Positions 35,621 to 47,130 are shown, numbered from the stretch's first letter. The stretch is 64,000 nt of DNA from Labia minor (GCA_963082975.1 OY720345.1:30698611-30762610), one strand, 5' to 3'. Notes: a model not told the origin generated them from the letters alone. Numbers and translations: made by a program.

Positions 35621-36671
35621 CATATTATATAAATAAATAAATAATTTTATTTTTATAATTGAAAATCAATTAAAACATTCACTTACATATAAGTTTATAT
35701 AATTAATTTATATATATATATATATATTGTAATTTTATATTTATCTATCTATCTATTATTAGCATAAGCTCTTTTCATAGTAATAATAATAATAGATGAA
35801 TTATTTTCTAATGGAAAATAAACGAGATTGGGTTTTGATTCGAGGCCATCTGATAAATAGAGCCCTATTAGAATAGGACAATTTAGAAGAGAGGGTGATA
35901 ATCGAAAGCGGTGCCATTGAAATTACAGATATGATCAAACTAAGTGATTAAAAAGGGAGATGGACAGACGGATAGATGGATGGATGGTAGGGAAGAAATC
36001 ATTTGACCTTCATGGGATAGTAGCAAAGTTGAGTGAGGGTGGGTGTGGCGAGGGAGGAAAATAAAAAGAGAGAGTGATAGAATCCTCCCCCACCTCGCCC
36101 TTGCTGTGTGTCTAATTGGATTTAGATTTAATCGTCTTTTTTGACGGAACCAACAAGAGAGAGTGAGAGTGAGAGATGGCTCTGGGACAATGGTAGCAAT
36201 CGGAAAAGTCAACGGGAAGAGCATTGATGGGGATGTGGAGGGGTGGGGGAGTAGTGAGCAAAAACTGAAGAGGAAAAATATCAAACATCCATGAACGTCT
36301 ATTTATGGCTTATCATTGGACATTAACAGATTAATTCAATTGAAATCGCGCTTGATTGAATGGAATTAGAGGAATTAAAAATAAAACGCTTTTTATTTTT
36401 GGGGGGACTACAAATATCAATTTCATTTGAATAATTATTTTTTTGTTGTTTTTAATTTAAGGTAATTTTAAATTTAAAACAAATAAATAAATAAATAGAA
36501 ATGAATACAATGAAATACTCAAAAACTATGATTATTTTTGTATTTTTGTTTTTTGATATTTTAATTATTTAATTAATTTTTACCAGGACTGGCTTTATAG
36601 TTATTATTTTACTTTATCAAACTTTGACAAAGCAAAATCGAACCTCGTCAAGTTCAATAATTTAATATAAA
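35621..36671. other. gene-free stretch; balanced island 35815-36380
   Basis: From 35815 to 36380 it is non-repetitive and balanced, with ggccatctgataaatagagc, gagagtgagagtgagaga and gaaatcgcgcttgattgaat. A minus-strand frame of 114 codons (35940-36284) is Ser/Pro/Leu-rich and unsupported. The flanks are A/T-rich. Confidence 0.4.
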
Positions 36672-36733
36672 TATGAGCTGTGGCCAGACACAGAACCGAC
36701 CGACCATTTAAAATAAATTAATTTCCAAACATT
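36672..36733 (-). repeat. family G, copy 3, left part (interrupted)
   Basis: Reads gagctgtggccagacacaga + accgaccgacca and aaataaattaatttcca, the first 60 bp or so of family G. It stops exactly where a Helitron-like element begins. The other end of a G element in the same orientation is at 37947-38200. Confidence 0.6.
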
Positions 36734-36734
36734 A

Positions 36735-37784
36735 TCTTATATATAAAATTCTCGTGTCACAAAACTTTGAAATGATACTCCTCCGAAACGGCTGGACCGA
36801 TTCTTATGAAATTTTTTATGCCTATTCAGTAGGTCTCAGGGCATGTCAGACTTCTTTTATAAAACCGCTAATTGGTAAGGTGTGTCCAGGGGGTGGAATT
36901 TAAATAAAATTAGTTTAGTTACAAACCTAGATCATAGAGGCGCTGGTGGCGATAATTTGACTTCTTATATATGTCCTAATAGGAAACATGCAAACAATAC
37001 TGGACCGTGGGTAAACCAGCTAGCGCCTCATCTTATGACTTTGCCCCCTCAGTTCGAAACTTGCAAAGGCACATTTTTTTTAAGTATTATATATTTTTTT
37101 TACAAATTTATTAATTTTTATTATTATTATTTTAATATTTTATTAAATTATTTTATTTTATTAAATTAATAATTATGTCAATTAATTTTTTCTGCATAAA
37201 TAAACATATATAAAAAACTATATAAAATTTGAATTTTCATTCATTCATTCATTTAAAATGATATTAAAATATTCCTTGAATTGCATGACCTCTATGCATC
37301 TTCAGAAATAGTTAGGGTTATAAAAGCGAAAAAGCTGCGATAGGCAGCGGACGTGGCTAGAATGGGAGAGGAAAAAGATATTGGATTGGAAAACGGTGCG
37401 GAGACCGATTGGAAAACGTCCGCTTGGAAGACCAAGGAGGCGTAGGAAGGGACGTAAGAGAGATGGGACAAGGGCTCAAGATAGGAACACTTGGAGAAAT
37501 GTGGTTGCTGCGGCCAAGAACTTTCGAGTTCCTTAGAGTCACAGAGATAGATAGCTATAACATATACAATAATAATATATATAATTAATTTACTGATTAA
37601 ATTAAAATATATTTTAAATAAGAACACAAAAAGAAATGAATGTTTTATGTAATATACTGATTGAAACAAAATGGATGAAAACCTTTTACTACTCTTAACC
37701 AAATACTATGTACCACTCGGGGGGTACAGGGGGCGGAGCCCCCGTCTAGGTGTGGAGAGCGCCGAAGGCGCTCGGAGCAGCTAG
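36735..37784 (+). mobile_element. Helitron-like element, copy 3, with 3' hairpin and nested LINE end
   Basis: Starts TCTTATATATAAAATTC after an A, followed by tgatactcctccgaaacggc, text I associate with insect Helitrons. Ends in a perfect hairpin gagcgccgaaggcgctc (37757-37773), then ggagcag and CTAG before a T. Hairpin plus CTAG a few bases later is the standard Helitron 3' signature. The element holds the 3' end of a non-LTR retrotransposon (37262-37558). A 95-codon frame at 36882-37169 lacks recognisable domains. Confidence 0.82.
37262..37558 (+). pseudogene. non-LTR retrotransposon 3' end, nested in Helitron copy 3
   Basis: Encodes a broken version of the LINE reverse-transcriptase C-terminus seen at 62232-62660. 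LHDLYASSEIVRVIK, then a stop and shifted frames, then nucleotide-level identity through gaagaccaaggaggcg and gtggttgctgcggccaagaa. The tail gagatagatag is shared. The 5' part of the element is missing, the usual result of incomplete reverse transcription. Open frames on the minus strand here are shadows. Confidence 0.8.
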
Positions 37785-37946
37785 TAAATATATATATATA
37801 TATAAAGTATAAAAAAAATATTTTAAAACTCGAATTAAAATGACTAAATTATATTATCTTGGTTTTTATTTTTAGTTTGATTACTCAATTATTAATTACT
37901 AATAAATTTTAAATGAAATATTTTCCGACAATGAATATAAAATTAA
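37785..37946. other. AT-rich remnant between Helitron and family G
   Basis: A (TA)n run and A/T text lie where the middle of the interrupted G element would be expected. That middle appears deleted or worn beyond recognition. Confidence 0.3.
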
Positions 37947-38200
37947 TACTTTGTAAACTACCACTTCCCGTTTCCGGATATACACCAAAAGTTGATGGAT
38001 TCATGCTACTGATGCATTAAGTAAATATTCCAAATTTTATCAAAATCTGTTGTGCCGATCGAGCTGTACAGGTCTATACGGACACACAGACGGACAGACG
38101 GACAAACATCATGTTAAAAATACTTTTTCCTGTTAACAAACTGCATGAGAGCTGTAAAAATCGCCACATGTGAAATTTAGTGTATCGTTGGTAGGTAAAA
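37947..38200 (-). repeat. family G, copy 3, right part
   Basis: Contains ctaccacttcccgtttccgg, caaaagttgatggattcatg, a short acagacggacagacggac tract and caccatgtgaaattt-like text (cacatgtgaaatttagtgta), closing tcgttggtaggtaaaa. More divergent than the other G copies, so probably the oldest. Confidence 0.65.
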
Positions 38201-39872
38201 ATTAATAATTAAAATAATAAAATAATTTTAAATTTATTATTCTAAATCTAAATCATTTTTATTGCTTAGATGTTAAAACTAAAATAGAAAAAAGATTTCT
38301 AACTCCTTTATATCATTATTACTATTATTTCTTATGTATAAGTCTCAAGTTTAGTAATATTCAAATTTAATAATATACATATTGATAGTTTTAGATTTAA
38401 CACAATTATGTTTAGTCATTGAAGAGTTTATTGTCAAAAAGAATGAATCTTATATTATAAATTTATTTATAAAATTATTTTTTTTAATTAATGATTTAAT
38501 CTAAAATCTGTAAGTTGTTGGAATAAGATTTTATAATTATATGTTTGGAAATATATTCTTAATGAAGTCGTTATATAGTATTAAAAATATTAAAAACTAA
38601 TAAAAATAATTTAATGCTTCTGAATAATTTCGGAAAAGTACTATTAATCAATTGATTTTTGAGATTGACAATGTGACTTGCTTAGTTTTTTAGTGCATAG
38701 AAATCATGATAAGCAAAAAAATAAAAATAAAGAAAAAACAAAGTGGTTAATCTTTTCATTGTATTATGGTGGCTGTATAGAGAGAGATGGGTAGCGAATT
38801 TAATAAAGGAGGGTCCGTCCCTTAAGTGGGTTGCATTGAAAATCAATGAGGGATGGAGTATTCGAGTAAGGAAGGATACAAGGGCATGTAATTTGGTGCT
38901 CTTGTTGTTGCTGCCACTTGAGAATGTAATCTTGCATGTAATCCAGTGACAAGCGATACGATTGTATCAGTCACGTGTCTTTTGTATGGTCACGTGGCCT
39001 GAAATGGGGAAGGTGACAAATTTACATCCGTCACGGAACTTATTATAATTATTATTGTAAATATAATCACTGAATCGGCATGAAACTTGGGATAAAATAA
39101 GCAGACTAACAAAAGATTGGTATTATAAACGAATGAAAAACAAACAAGCAAAGAAAACAAAATTTTATAAGTCAATAAACATTCATGATTATTTAGTTAA
39201 TATTTAAAGGAAACACATTCTCAGTATTGTCTGGATAATAATAACTTTTTTTTTGTAAATGCGTGATCAATGACATTAAAGAACGAAATAGATTAAGAGA
39301 ATTTAAAAAAAAATTTAAAAGTTCAGAATACTAGGAAATATTGGAGATTACACAACGAAAAATCTAGTGAGAGTCTTAAAATCGAAGGGGCAACGATGAC
39401 ACACTTGGCTCGAATGCATGAAAAAATGAGGTTATTTACGACGAATCAAATTTGAAGATGACCGGTAAGTAGACGATATATATGTACATATTAGGCAATT
39501 AGGAACGAATTATAATTGGACGGTGGTAACTCATACGATGAAAGTTTAAAGGAATACGATGACTAAAACAAAATATTTTCGAAATCTATAATGAAACTTC
39601 TTTATTTAGTGTAATTTAATGTAATTAAATCATGAATATTTATTGATATCCAATTTAATTTAGAAGCAAATATTCTTTAAATAGAAACAAATTGTTTAAT
39701 TTTAAAAATATCTGACAATACTGTCACTTCATATCACATTTAATTTTACTTGCATACAGATATCATTACTAATAAATTGAAATTATTAAGAAAAAAAATA
39801 CCACGAATTTATTTTAATAGATAAATAGATACTCATTTTATTATAAAAACTAAAATTAAACCTAAAAAATAG
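38201..39872. other. gene-free stretch; island with twin E-boxes 38740-39180
   Basis: From 38740 to 39180 it is balanced and non-repetitive. GTCACGTG occurs at 38970-38977 and again at 38989-38996, two identical extended E-boxes 19 bp apart. The surrounding text (gcttgc..aatccagtgacaagcg) looks single-copy. The rest is A/T-rich. Confidence 0.45.
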
Positions 39873-39951
39873 AAAACTAATAAAATTGAATTTTAATTAA
39901 ATATTCAGTGAATTTTCAAGTTTTAATAGAATATTTTCTTTATGCGCATTT
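39873..39951 (+). repeat. 79-bp direct repeat, unit 1
   Basis: Starts aaaactaataaaattgaatt and ends tttctttatgcgcattt. A second copy 168 bp downstream differs at about one base. Confidence 0.9.
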
Positions 39952-40040
39952 CCATTGTTTCATCATTATCAAAAACTTACTTCTTCCCGTTTTGACATGA
40001 TAATGATAGAGCGAAATGCGCATAAAGAAAATATATTAAA
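39952..40040. repeat. spacer with inverted match to the 79-bp repeat end
   Basis: Between the direct repeats lie catcattatc and, 35 bp later, gataatgatag. Then comes gaaatgcgcataaagaaaat, the inverted complement of the end of unit 1. So unit 1 end, spacer and inverted end can form a hairpin, with unit 2 following as a direct copy. Confidence 0.75.
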
Positions 40041-40119
40041 AAAACTAATAAAATTGAATTTTAATTAAATATTCAGTGAATTTTCAAGTTTTAATGGAAT
40101 ATTTTCTTTATGCGCATTT
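40041..40119 (+). repeat. 79-bp direct repeat, unit 2
   Basis: Near-identical to 39873-39951 (one difference seen: aatggaat for aatagaat). The near identity indicates a recent duplication. Confidence 0.9.
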
Positions 40120-41520
40120 AATTAAAAATTATTATTTTTAAGTTTAATTTTAATTTATATACATGTTTTGATAAGGCCTACGGTTAATTCTAGATATTTT
40201 ACTTCATTAATAAATATATATTTGTATTTATTTAATATGAATATGGTAAATTAAATATTCTATGATTTATATCTTTTTCTTTATTATTTAAAGAACCAAT
40301 AGGATGTGTTCATTGCACAAGTGAATAGCTACGTAGATGGATGATCACCCCTCAATTGTCCCTTTAAAACTCACAAATACATTGTCATAATTTACTTTTT
40401 CAAAAACCTGCTTTCTCACCCCTCAGCTGTCTTTCTCTATCTCTATCAACCTCATCCCCTTCCCCAGGGGCCACTTCAAATATCAATTGGACACAGATGT
40501 AGCTGATTATTTTTTCCTAAGGGTGGGAGAGTGTTAAATTGCAAGTTGAACGAATGGATTTCTTCAATATATATAATTCCCACGATTATCACATCTACAA
40601 TATATATATGAAAAATGTTACTATTGTTGCTGTTGTTTTTGTTATTGCTCATTAGATTTGTTTTGATTGAAATAGAATATATAAAAGATTATTTTTACTT
40701 TGTGAAATTCTATCTATCTATGTGAGGGATGATAAGATGAACAATTGAAATCATGTATTTTTACACCTCCCTCCCCATTTCATTCTCTCCTTCCGGCAAA
40801 ATATAAAACGTAATTATACCCTATCGTGTAGTAGTTTGTAGTTTTTGATTTCAAAAAGTGATATCCTACTAAGGATTTTAAACATTTAATAATAAAATTA
40901 TATTTTATAAATGTATAATTTAATGTGTATGCTTTTATTATCTCAATATAACATTACTTAATATAATCCCTTCACGAATAAAAAATAAATGTAAAATTAT
41001 TAAAATTAATTTATTTTTATGGTTAAGTGCCACTTAGAACTAACTATACTTATTCTAGAAGTGCTTATCATATTTAATTTTAAAATTTTTTTGATTTTTT
41101 ATAATTTAACCCTTTTACTATTAATTAAATTTAAGATAAGTATTATGTATTATTTATTTTAGAAAATAATAAATATTTTGTAAAAAGGATGCTTTGTAGA
41201 ATTTATGGACCGAAAAATTATGAAACCTCCATGCATCACCAAAAATAATCAAAAAGATAAGCAGATTGTGATGAACTGAATTTTTCAAATATGAGGTGCA
41301 ACAAGAAATAATCAAAGAGTTAAAATGTAAATGCGATAATTCACAGTATACTTTTGTCACTGTCTCGTTAAACCGTGTTTTTGTGTATCAAATTGTTTCA
41401 AAATGAGTGAACGAGCATAAAACAAAGAGCTGAGTGAGAGATGATCACAATCACTGATCACATCATTTAGTAAGCTCACTAAACTTTTTTTTACAAAAAT
41501 TAAGTCAGAATATTTTTTAC
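40120..41520. other. gene-free stretch; balanced island 40290-40820
   Basis: From 40290 to 40820 it is non-repetitive, with tagctacgtagatggatgat and ccccaggggccacttcaaat. The remainder is A/T-rich. Near 41190-41240 a frame reads VKRMLCRIYGPKNYE, faintly like the LINE RIYGP motif, but too short to call. Confidence 0.4.
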
Positions 41521-41705
41521 ATTCAGGATGCTTATCTTACAACCTTGTGGTCCTGGATTCAAGTTCAGACCCCTTTTCTGTAAAAGTGGTCTATGAGAAA
41601 TAGGTTCGATCAGCATAAGTGATTGAATTGGGAAGCTACTTAAATAAAAAGTAGCAGCCTCCGATCAAAAAAATCAAGATTGGGGTTGAGAGGATGCGTT
41701 ATACA
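41521..41705 (+). repeat. SINE candidate, second copy
   Basis: Head tggtcctggattcaagttca is a worn B-box region. The body gggaagctacttaaataaaa, gtagcagcctccgatcaaaa and aaatcaagattggggttgag matches the element at 35040-35222. Confidence 0.55.
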
Positions 41706-41762
41706 GTTCATACAATATCTCTCACTTGACATCTGACAATTTTCTTTTAAAATTAGTGATTT

Positions 41763-42406
41763 TTACCGACCGACGATAGTAAGGGAGGTATTGTTTTCAC
41801 ACCAAATTTCACATGTGGAGATTTTTACATATCTCCACGAATCATGCATTTTCTTAACAGAAAAAAGTATTTTTAGCATGATGTCTGTCCGTCTGTCCGT
41901 CCGTCTGTCCGTCCGTATAGATGTGTACAGCCTAAACGGCTTAACGGATTTTGATGAAATTTGGTATATTTACTTAATGCATCAGTGGGATGAATTGATC
42001 AACTTTTGGTGCAAATCCGGAAACCGGAAGTGGTAGTATTAGCGATCGACGATAAGAAGGGAAGGGTTATTTTCGCACCAAATTTCACATAAGGAGATTT
42101 TTTTACATATCACCACGAATGTATTGGTTTTATCCTCGGGAAAAATCATCTTCATTATGTTTTTCTTAATTTAAAATTATATGACGTCACCCAGCCCTTC
42201 ATGACGTCACAGCCTCGGGTAACACCGGCAACGCCGGCTACTTCAGCTATATATTATAAATAAAATAAAATTAAAAATATTTATGTTATATCCATATCTG
42301 TTTTTACATTAATAGATATATTAAAATTATTTGAAATTGTTTCTGTAGCTGGAAATTAATTTATTTCAAACCGTCGGTCGATTCGGACCTGGCCACAGGT
42401 CAACTT
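41763..42406 (+). repeat. dispersed repeat family G, copy 5
   Basis: From ttaccgaccgacgatagtaa to ggccacaggtcaacttat. Both TGACGTCA octamers are intact (42182-42189, 42202-42209). A gtccgtctgtccgtccgtc tract lies near 41884-41916. Just after the octamers is a short extra run (tcgggtaacaccggcaacgc) not seen in the other copies. An 81-codon frame at 41791-42036 is a repeat by-product. Confidence 0.78.
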
Positions 42407-44253
42407 ATTTTTTTTGTATTCAATAATGACAAGATAATTTAAGAAAAGATAGAAATTGAATAGAGATTTGTGACTCAAGATGGAGATTTAAAAATTTTCA
42501 AATTCAGAAGTGCCTCAATTGTGGATTATCGTAAAATATCATAACATATACGGATATTGATTATCATAATTAAAAATATATTTTTTTTCATAACTTCAAA
42601 GTGTATTTTATTAAAATTTATTTATGGATATTAAATTAAAAATAAATCCATTATTCTATTAGCTCAATTTTATATTATAGTTATATATAATCCAATCATA
42701 TTACATTAATACCTATAATTCAATTTCTGATTGTTCAATTCATCCTTCTCCTACCCTTATTAATCATTATTTCATCAATAATGTTTAATAAATTTTAATT
42801 CAATATTGAACAAATTAAAAAAAAAGATTTTCCCATTTAAAAATATTTAAATAAATAAAAATGTAAATAAATAACTAATAACATAGAACAATATTAAAAT
42901 TGAAATATTTAAAATCTAATTTTCATTTTGAAATAATTATTCATTTAGATATAGGTACAATTTTAATTCTATTTTCAAAAAGATATTAATGAAAATATAT
43001 TATATTATATGACTTAAATGGATATATGTATTTAATATATATGTATATATTGCGATGGTTGGTTAATATTATAATCCTAATTGAAAATGAAAAATTATAA
43101 TATACAATTTTAATGAAAATTTAATCATTTTTGCTTATTATCTAAAATGTTAATATATTCAATTATAAAAAAAGAAAACGAAAACAATATATAAATATAT
43201 ATATTTGATTGTATAATTGATTAAATTATCTATTGTTTAAATAATAAGTATTTTAGTAGAGAGTGACCTCCATCTAAATTATTTATTTAATTAAAAAAGC
43301 TTAAATATTTGATATTTTGAAATTTTTTAAAATTATTTATTTAGCTCAGCTTCTTGTTTGAGTGGTGTTTCTTAAGTTTTGCCGCCCGGGGCAAATGCCA
43401 AATTTATCGCCCTCTCATCAATTCATTCATTGATTTTGAAAGCACTTTATATATGGAAAGAACTGGTTGCATTGAGATTTCTTTTATATTTAAAAATGAA
43501 TTAACCAATTTAATTAAGAATAAATTAGTTAATTATTTGCTATCTATTTTATTACCATAAAATTTATAATATTATAAATATTATTTATTTTATTTTTTTT
43601 ATTTATTTATATAGATTTATTCCAGTGGTTTACAATATTAATTTATATTTACTCTTCAATTTATTTAAAAAAATATAATAATTAACATTTTATACAATAA
43701 TTTAGTGAAATATAGAAAATTGAAAAAAAAAATTCATTCGGGCTGTCTAACCATGCCTTAACAAAAATTAAATTGAATTTTTATTCTAAATTATGAAATT
43801 TCCTCTTAACTTGTTCATCTTTTTTATCTTATTCAGTGAGATATTTCTATATTTACTATTTAATGTAGTGCAAGCAATCATGATAAAATCTACTTTCACC
43901 TTAATATTTTGATATTTATTTAACAGTTAAGATTCCTAATTAATGATTTGATGTGGATTTTTTAGAGTAATCAAAGAACATAGATAATTAAATACATTAA
44001 AAGGAGAATAAAGAGAAAAAATAGTTGATTTTGGTGAATGACGATTCTAGAAATCATTCCAAACATTAACTGTAACTTTTTTGGTTTTTAAAAAAAGTTA
44101 TTTGATTGAAAATTTAATTATTGTTGGAGAGATTGAGGCTTCATTTTCCATATAAATTTATATTGATACTTAAATAATGTAAAAATATGAAAAAATTTGA
44201 TGAAAAGTGATTTTTTTTTGTTTGAATTTTACCATATTAATTAATAATTAATT
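42407..44253. other. gene-free AT-rich stretch
   Basis: Strongly A/T-rich. A small patch at 43378-43420 (gccgcccggggcaaatgcca) resembles a worn DNA-transposon end but has no partner. No coding frame that looks real. Confidence 0.45.
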
Positions 44254-44261
44254 TTAAACTT

Positions 44262-44790
44262 GGTAATTGTATACTTATATGTATATATGATAGATTTTGA
44301 TAAAACTTTGCCAGTAGATTCCTTTTTTGATTCCAAACAAACTTTACTCAAAAAGTATGTGTCGGTCGCTTCTAGTTTACGAGATAAAAATTATTAAAGT
44401 TTGCATATAAACTAGTTATGAATGAGCAGTCATTTAATAATGTTATTAAGTAAATCACTGATTAATAACTTATTCACTAATTGTCTGTTTTTATAAGTTC
44501 GATTTGAATATAGGAAAATTATTTAATTAATTTTTTAATTTTCTTATTTCCAAACTGAACTTATAAAAACCGAAAATTAGTAGAGCCATCTGGTGGTCAA
44601 ATAATAAAGCATGGTAGCTAAATAGAATATCAACAATGGATTTATGCAGAAATTTTAATAATTTTCATCTCGTAAACTATAAGCGACCGCCACATACTGC
44701 TTAAGGAAAGTTTGTTTTAAAACAAAAAAGGAATCCACTGGTAAAGTTTTATCCAAATCCATCATATATACATATAAGTATACAATTACC
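44262..44790. mobile_element. foldback MITE copy 4, perfect 8-bp TSD
   Basis: Flanked by ttaaactt on both sides (44254-44261, 44791-44798). Ends GGTAATTGTATACTTATATG and CATATAAGTATACAATTACC are perfectly inverted over 20 bp. Both differ from the ends of the other copies beyond the first seven bases. The inner palindrome lies near 44480-44582. Confidence 0.93.
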
Positions 44791-44798
44791 TTAAACTT

Positions 44799-46223
44799 TA
44801 ATATTAAATGTTAATAGATTTTGTCTTTGTTCGATTTTAAAAATCAATTTGATTTTTAAATAATTATTATCAATTTAAATAGACTATAGAAAAAAAATAT
44901 ATATAAAGTTTTATAGATTATATATATAAAATTATTAATACTTATGATATTTCTTCATCAATTTAATTGTACAACTTATCTCTTCATCAAAGATAAGAAA
45001 TTATTATAAATTTAATTTATTTATTTTACTAGATATATAATAAACAAATAAATAAAAATGTTTTATGAAAAGAATATTATTAATATATAAAGTTTAATTT
45101 TTAAATTTCTTCGAAAGATATTAAAAAAAAAGATATGAAGGAAAGAAAAAGATGAATATACAATCTTAGGGTGGCGAGTAGGGGATGAGAAAAAAGGGTG
45201 AGCTGAAGATTTTTGTTTTACTTTTGTTTGTTTTCCATGTCGCTGTCTCTATTTTATTACTAGTCTGTTCAATTTAACTAAAGCCTATTTGGAGATTCTT
45301 ACGAATAGTAGTTACCCACCCCCTATATCCTTTTTAACTAGAATATATATGAAAATTTGTGAGTGTGTTTGTTAGATATCGAACCAACCAAACAAGAGAC
45401 ATCAAGAGAGGATTGGATGTGGGTTGGAAATAGGAATAGAGGAATGGAGGAGGGGGGAAAATTGTAGAGGAAGAAGAACCAAAAGGGAGTTTTAATCACC
45501 TTGAGTGCATCTACGATACGACAAACAGACACACACACACACATACACATACATACACACAAATACACGCTTGTCTCTTGCTCTCTGTATTCGATAAGAG
45601 TTGAGAGTGAAACAAATGCAACCACCACTACCTAACATTCTTTTTATCAATTCCATTAAAAAAATTATTACCTACTTTTATTATAAGATCTATTCTAATT
45701 ATTTAAATTTTATTTATTGAATTGATATTTGAAGATTAGAAATTAAAATACAAATGTTAATATTATAATCTTTTCTAGGGTTAATTTCTGGAATTATTTT
45801 TATATTCATTATCGTGCATGTACAGAATGATTCACTAAGCCGGTGGAGGCTCTGAATGATCAAAACGGAACATTATATAAATTTTTAAAAATTAATTTCT
45901 TATTGATTAGATATGGATCAAATTTATAGCTTATCTTCATATTGAGAAATATAAGAAGATTGTTATATAATTTCATAGTAATTGTTTTAATCAATTTTGA
46001 GTCTATAGCATACCAATTTCCCGGACTAACAGAAAACAGATAGACATGAAAAATTCTAGACCCTTTTAGATCCTACAGGTTATGAAACGTAAAGATATAT
46101 AAACATTTTTAAGAAAAAAAAACTTTTATATATATCGAGAAAGAAAAAGAAAAGAGATCAGTTTTGTATTTTAAAAAATTAAAAAATTATTAGTAATTTT
46201 TAGTTTAATAAAATATGTCAAAA
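44799..46223. other. gene-free stretch; balanced patch 45150-45640
   Basis: From 45150 to 45640 it contains purine-rich text, acacacacacac runs (45530-45562) and ggattggatgtgggttggaa. A 96-codon minus frame there is a low-complexity translation. The rest is A/T-rich. Confidence 0.4.
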
Positions 46224-46231
46224 ATAAACCT

Positions 46232-46712
46232 GGTATTATTCAAGTAAAAGCATTTTCGTGAATTTGGATAATACTTTACCAGTGGGTTTGTTTTGCAATT
46301 TCAAATAAACTTTTCTTATGAAGTTTTTTTGGGCATCTTCTAGTTTACGAGATAAAAAATATTAAAATTTGCATATAATTCCATTGATATTCTATTTAGC
46401 TAGCATGTTTTATCCGTTTGACTACCAGAGGGCGCAGTAATTTTTGGTTTGGATATAGGAAAATTATTTAATTAATTTTTTAATTTTAATTAGTGAATAA
46501 GTTAATAATTAGTGAATTAGTCAATAAAACATTACTTAATGTCACATTTCGATGTTCATAACAAATCTGTCAAACTTAAGAAATCTTTATTTTAGTAAAC
46601 TAGAAGGGGCCCAATAAAATTTCATAAGAAAAGTTTAATTCGAATTGCAAAAGGAACCCACTGGTAAAGTATTATCCAAATCCACGAAAATGCGTTTACT
46701 TGAATAATTACC
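46232..46712. mobile_element. foldback MITE copy 5, perfect 8-bp TSD
   Basis: Flanked by ataaacct on both sides (46224-46231, 46713-46720). Ends GGTATTATTCAAGTAAAAGC and GCGTTTACTTGAATAATTACC match copy 1, so copies 1 and 5 form one arm-tip subfamily. The inner palindrome is reduced here. Confidence 0.9.
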
Positions 46713-46901
46713 ATAAACCTAAATATAATAGATAAATCATTATAAACATTTTCATTAATTAAATCCAACATTTTTGAGAATTGAAATGAGATGTTTTGCG
46801 TAATTGAATGAATACATGTTTCTTTTATATATTATATAATTATATATATTACATTAAACAATTTTAGTTTTAAAACCAATATAAAAAAATACTTTCTATA
46901 T

Positions 46902-47130
46902 CAGTGTTTCTCAACCTTTTAGTATTCACAGCCCAATTTTCAATCATAATTTTCATCGCCCCTCCCCCCCCCCCACCGCATACAATAAAATGAAAACATT
47001 TTATCTTTTATTTTAGAACCATATTGAGAAAAAGTCTCTTTACATTCACTGACTTAATCAATTTTTTTAAATAACATTTTCTCTTGGATATACCTAGGAG
47101 GGCCCGCCCCACAGGGAATCAGGGTTCTAT
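46902..47130. mobile_element. possible hAT MITE fragment next to the Phox2 exon
   Basis: Left end cagtgtttctcaacctttta is of the hAT MITE type. A C-run (about 46961-46975) follows and the fragment fades near gagggcccgccccacaggga. No right terminal repeat was found. It lies in the intron downstream of the homeobox exon, about 240 bp from its 3' splice border. Confidence 0.4.

Noticed and set aside
35940..36284. 114-codon minus-strand frame, Ser/Pro/Leu-rich
   Set aside because: Low-complexity translation of CT-rich sequence with no recognisable domain.
41186..41380. Possible third LINE fragment (VKRMLCRIYGPKNYE)
   Set aside because: Only about ten residues resemble the IYGP motif region. The following text does not continue the LINE C-terminus.
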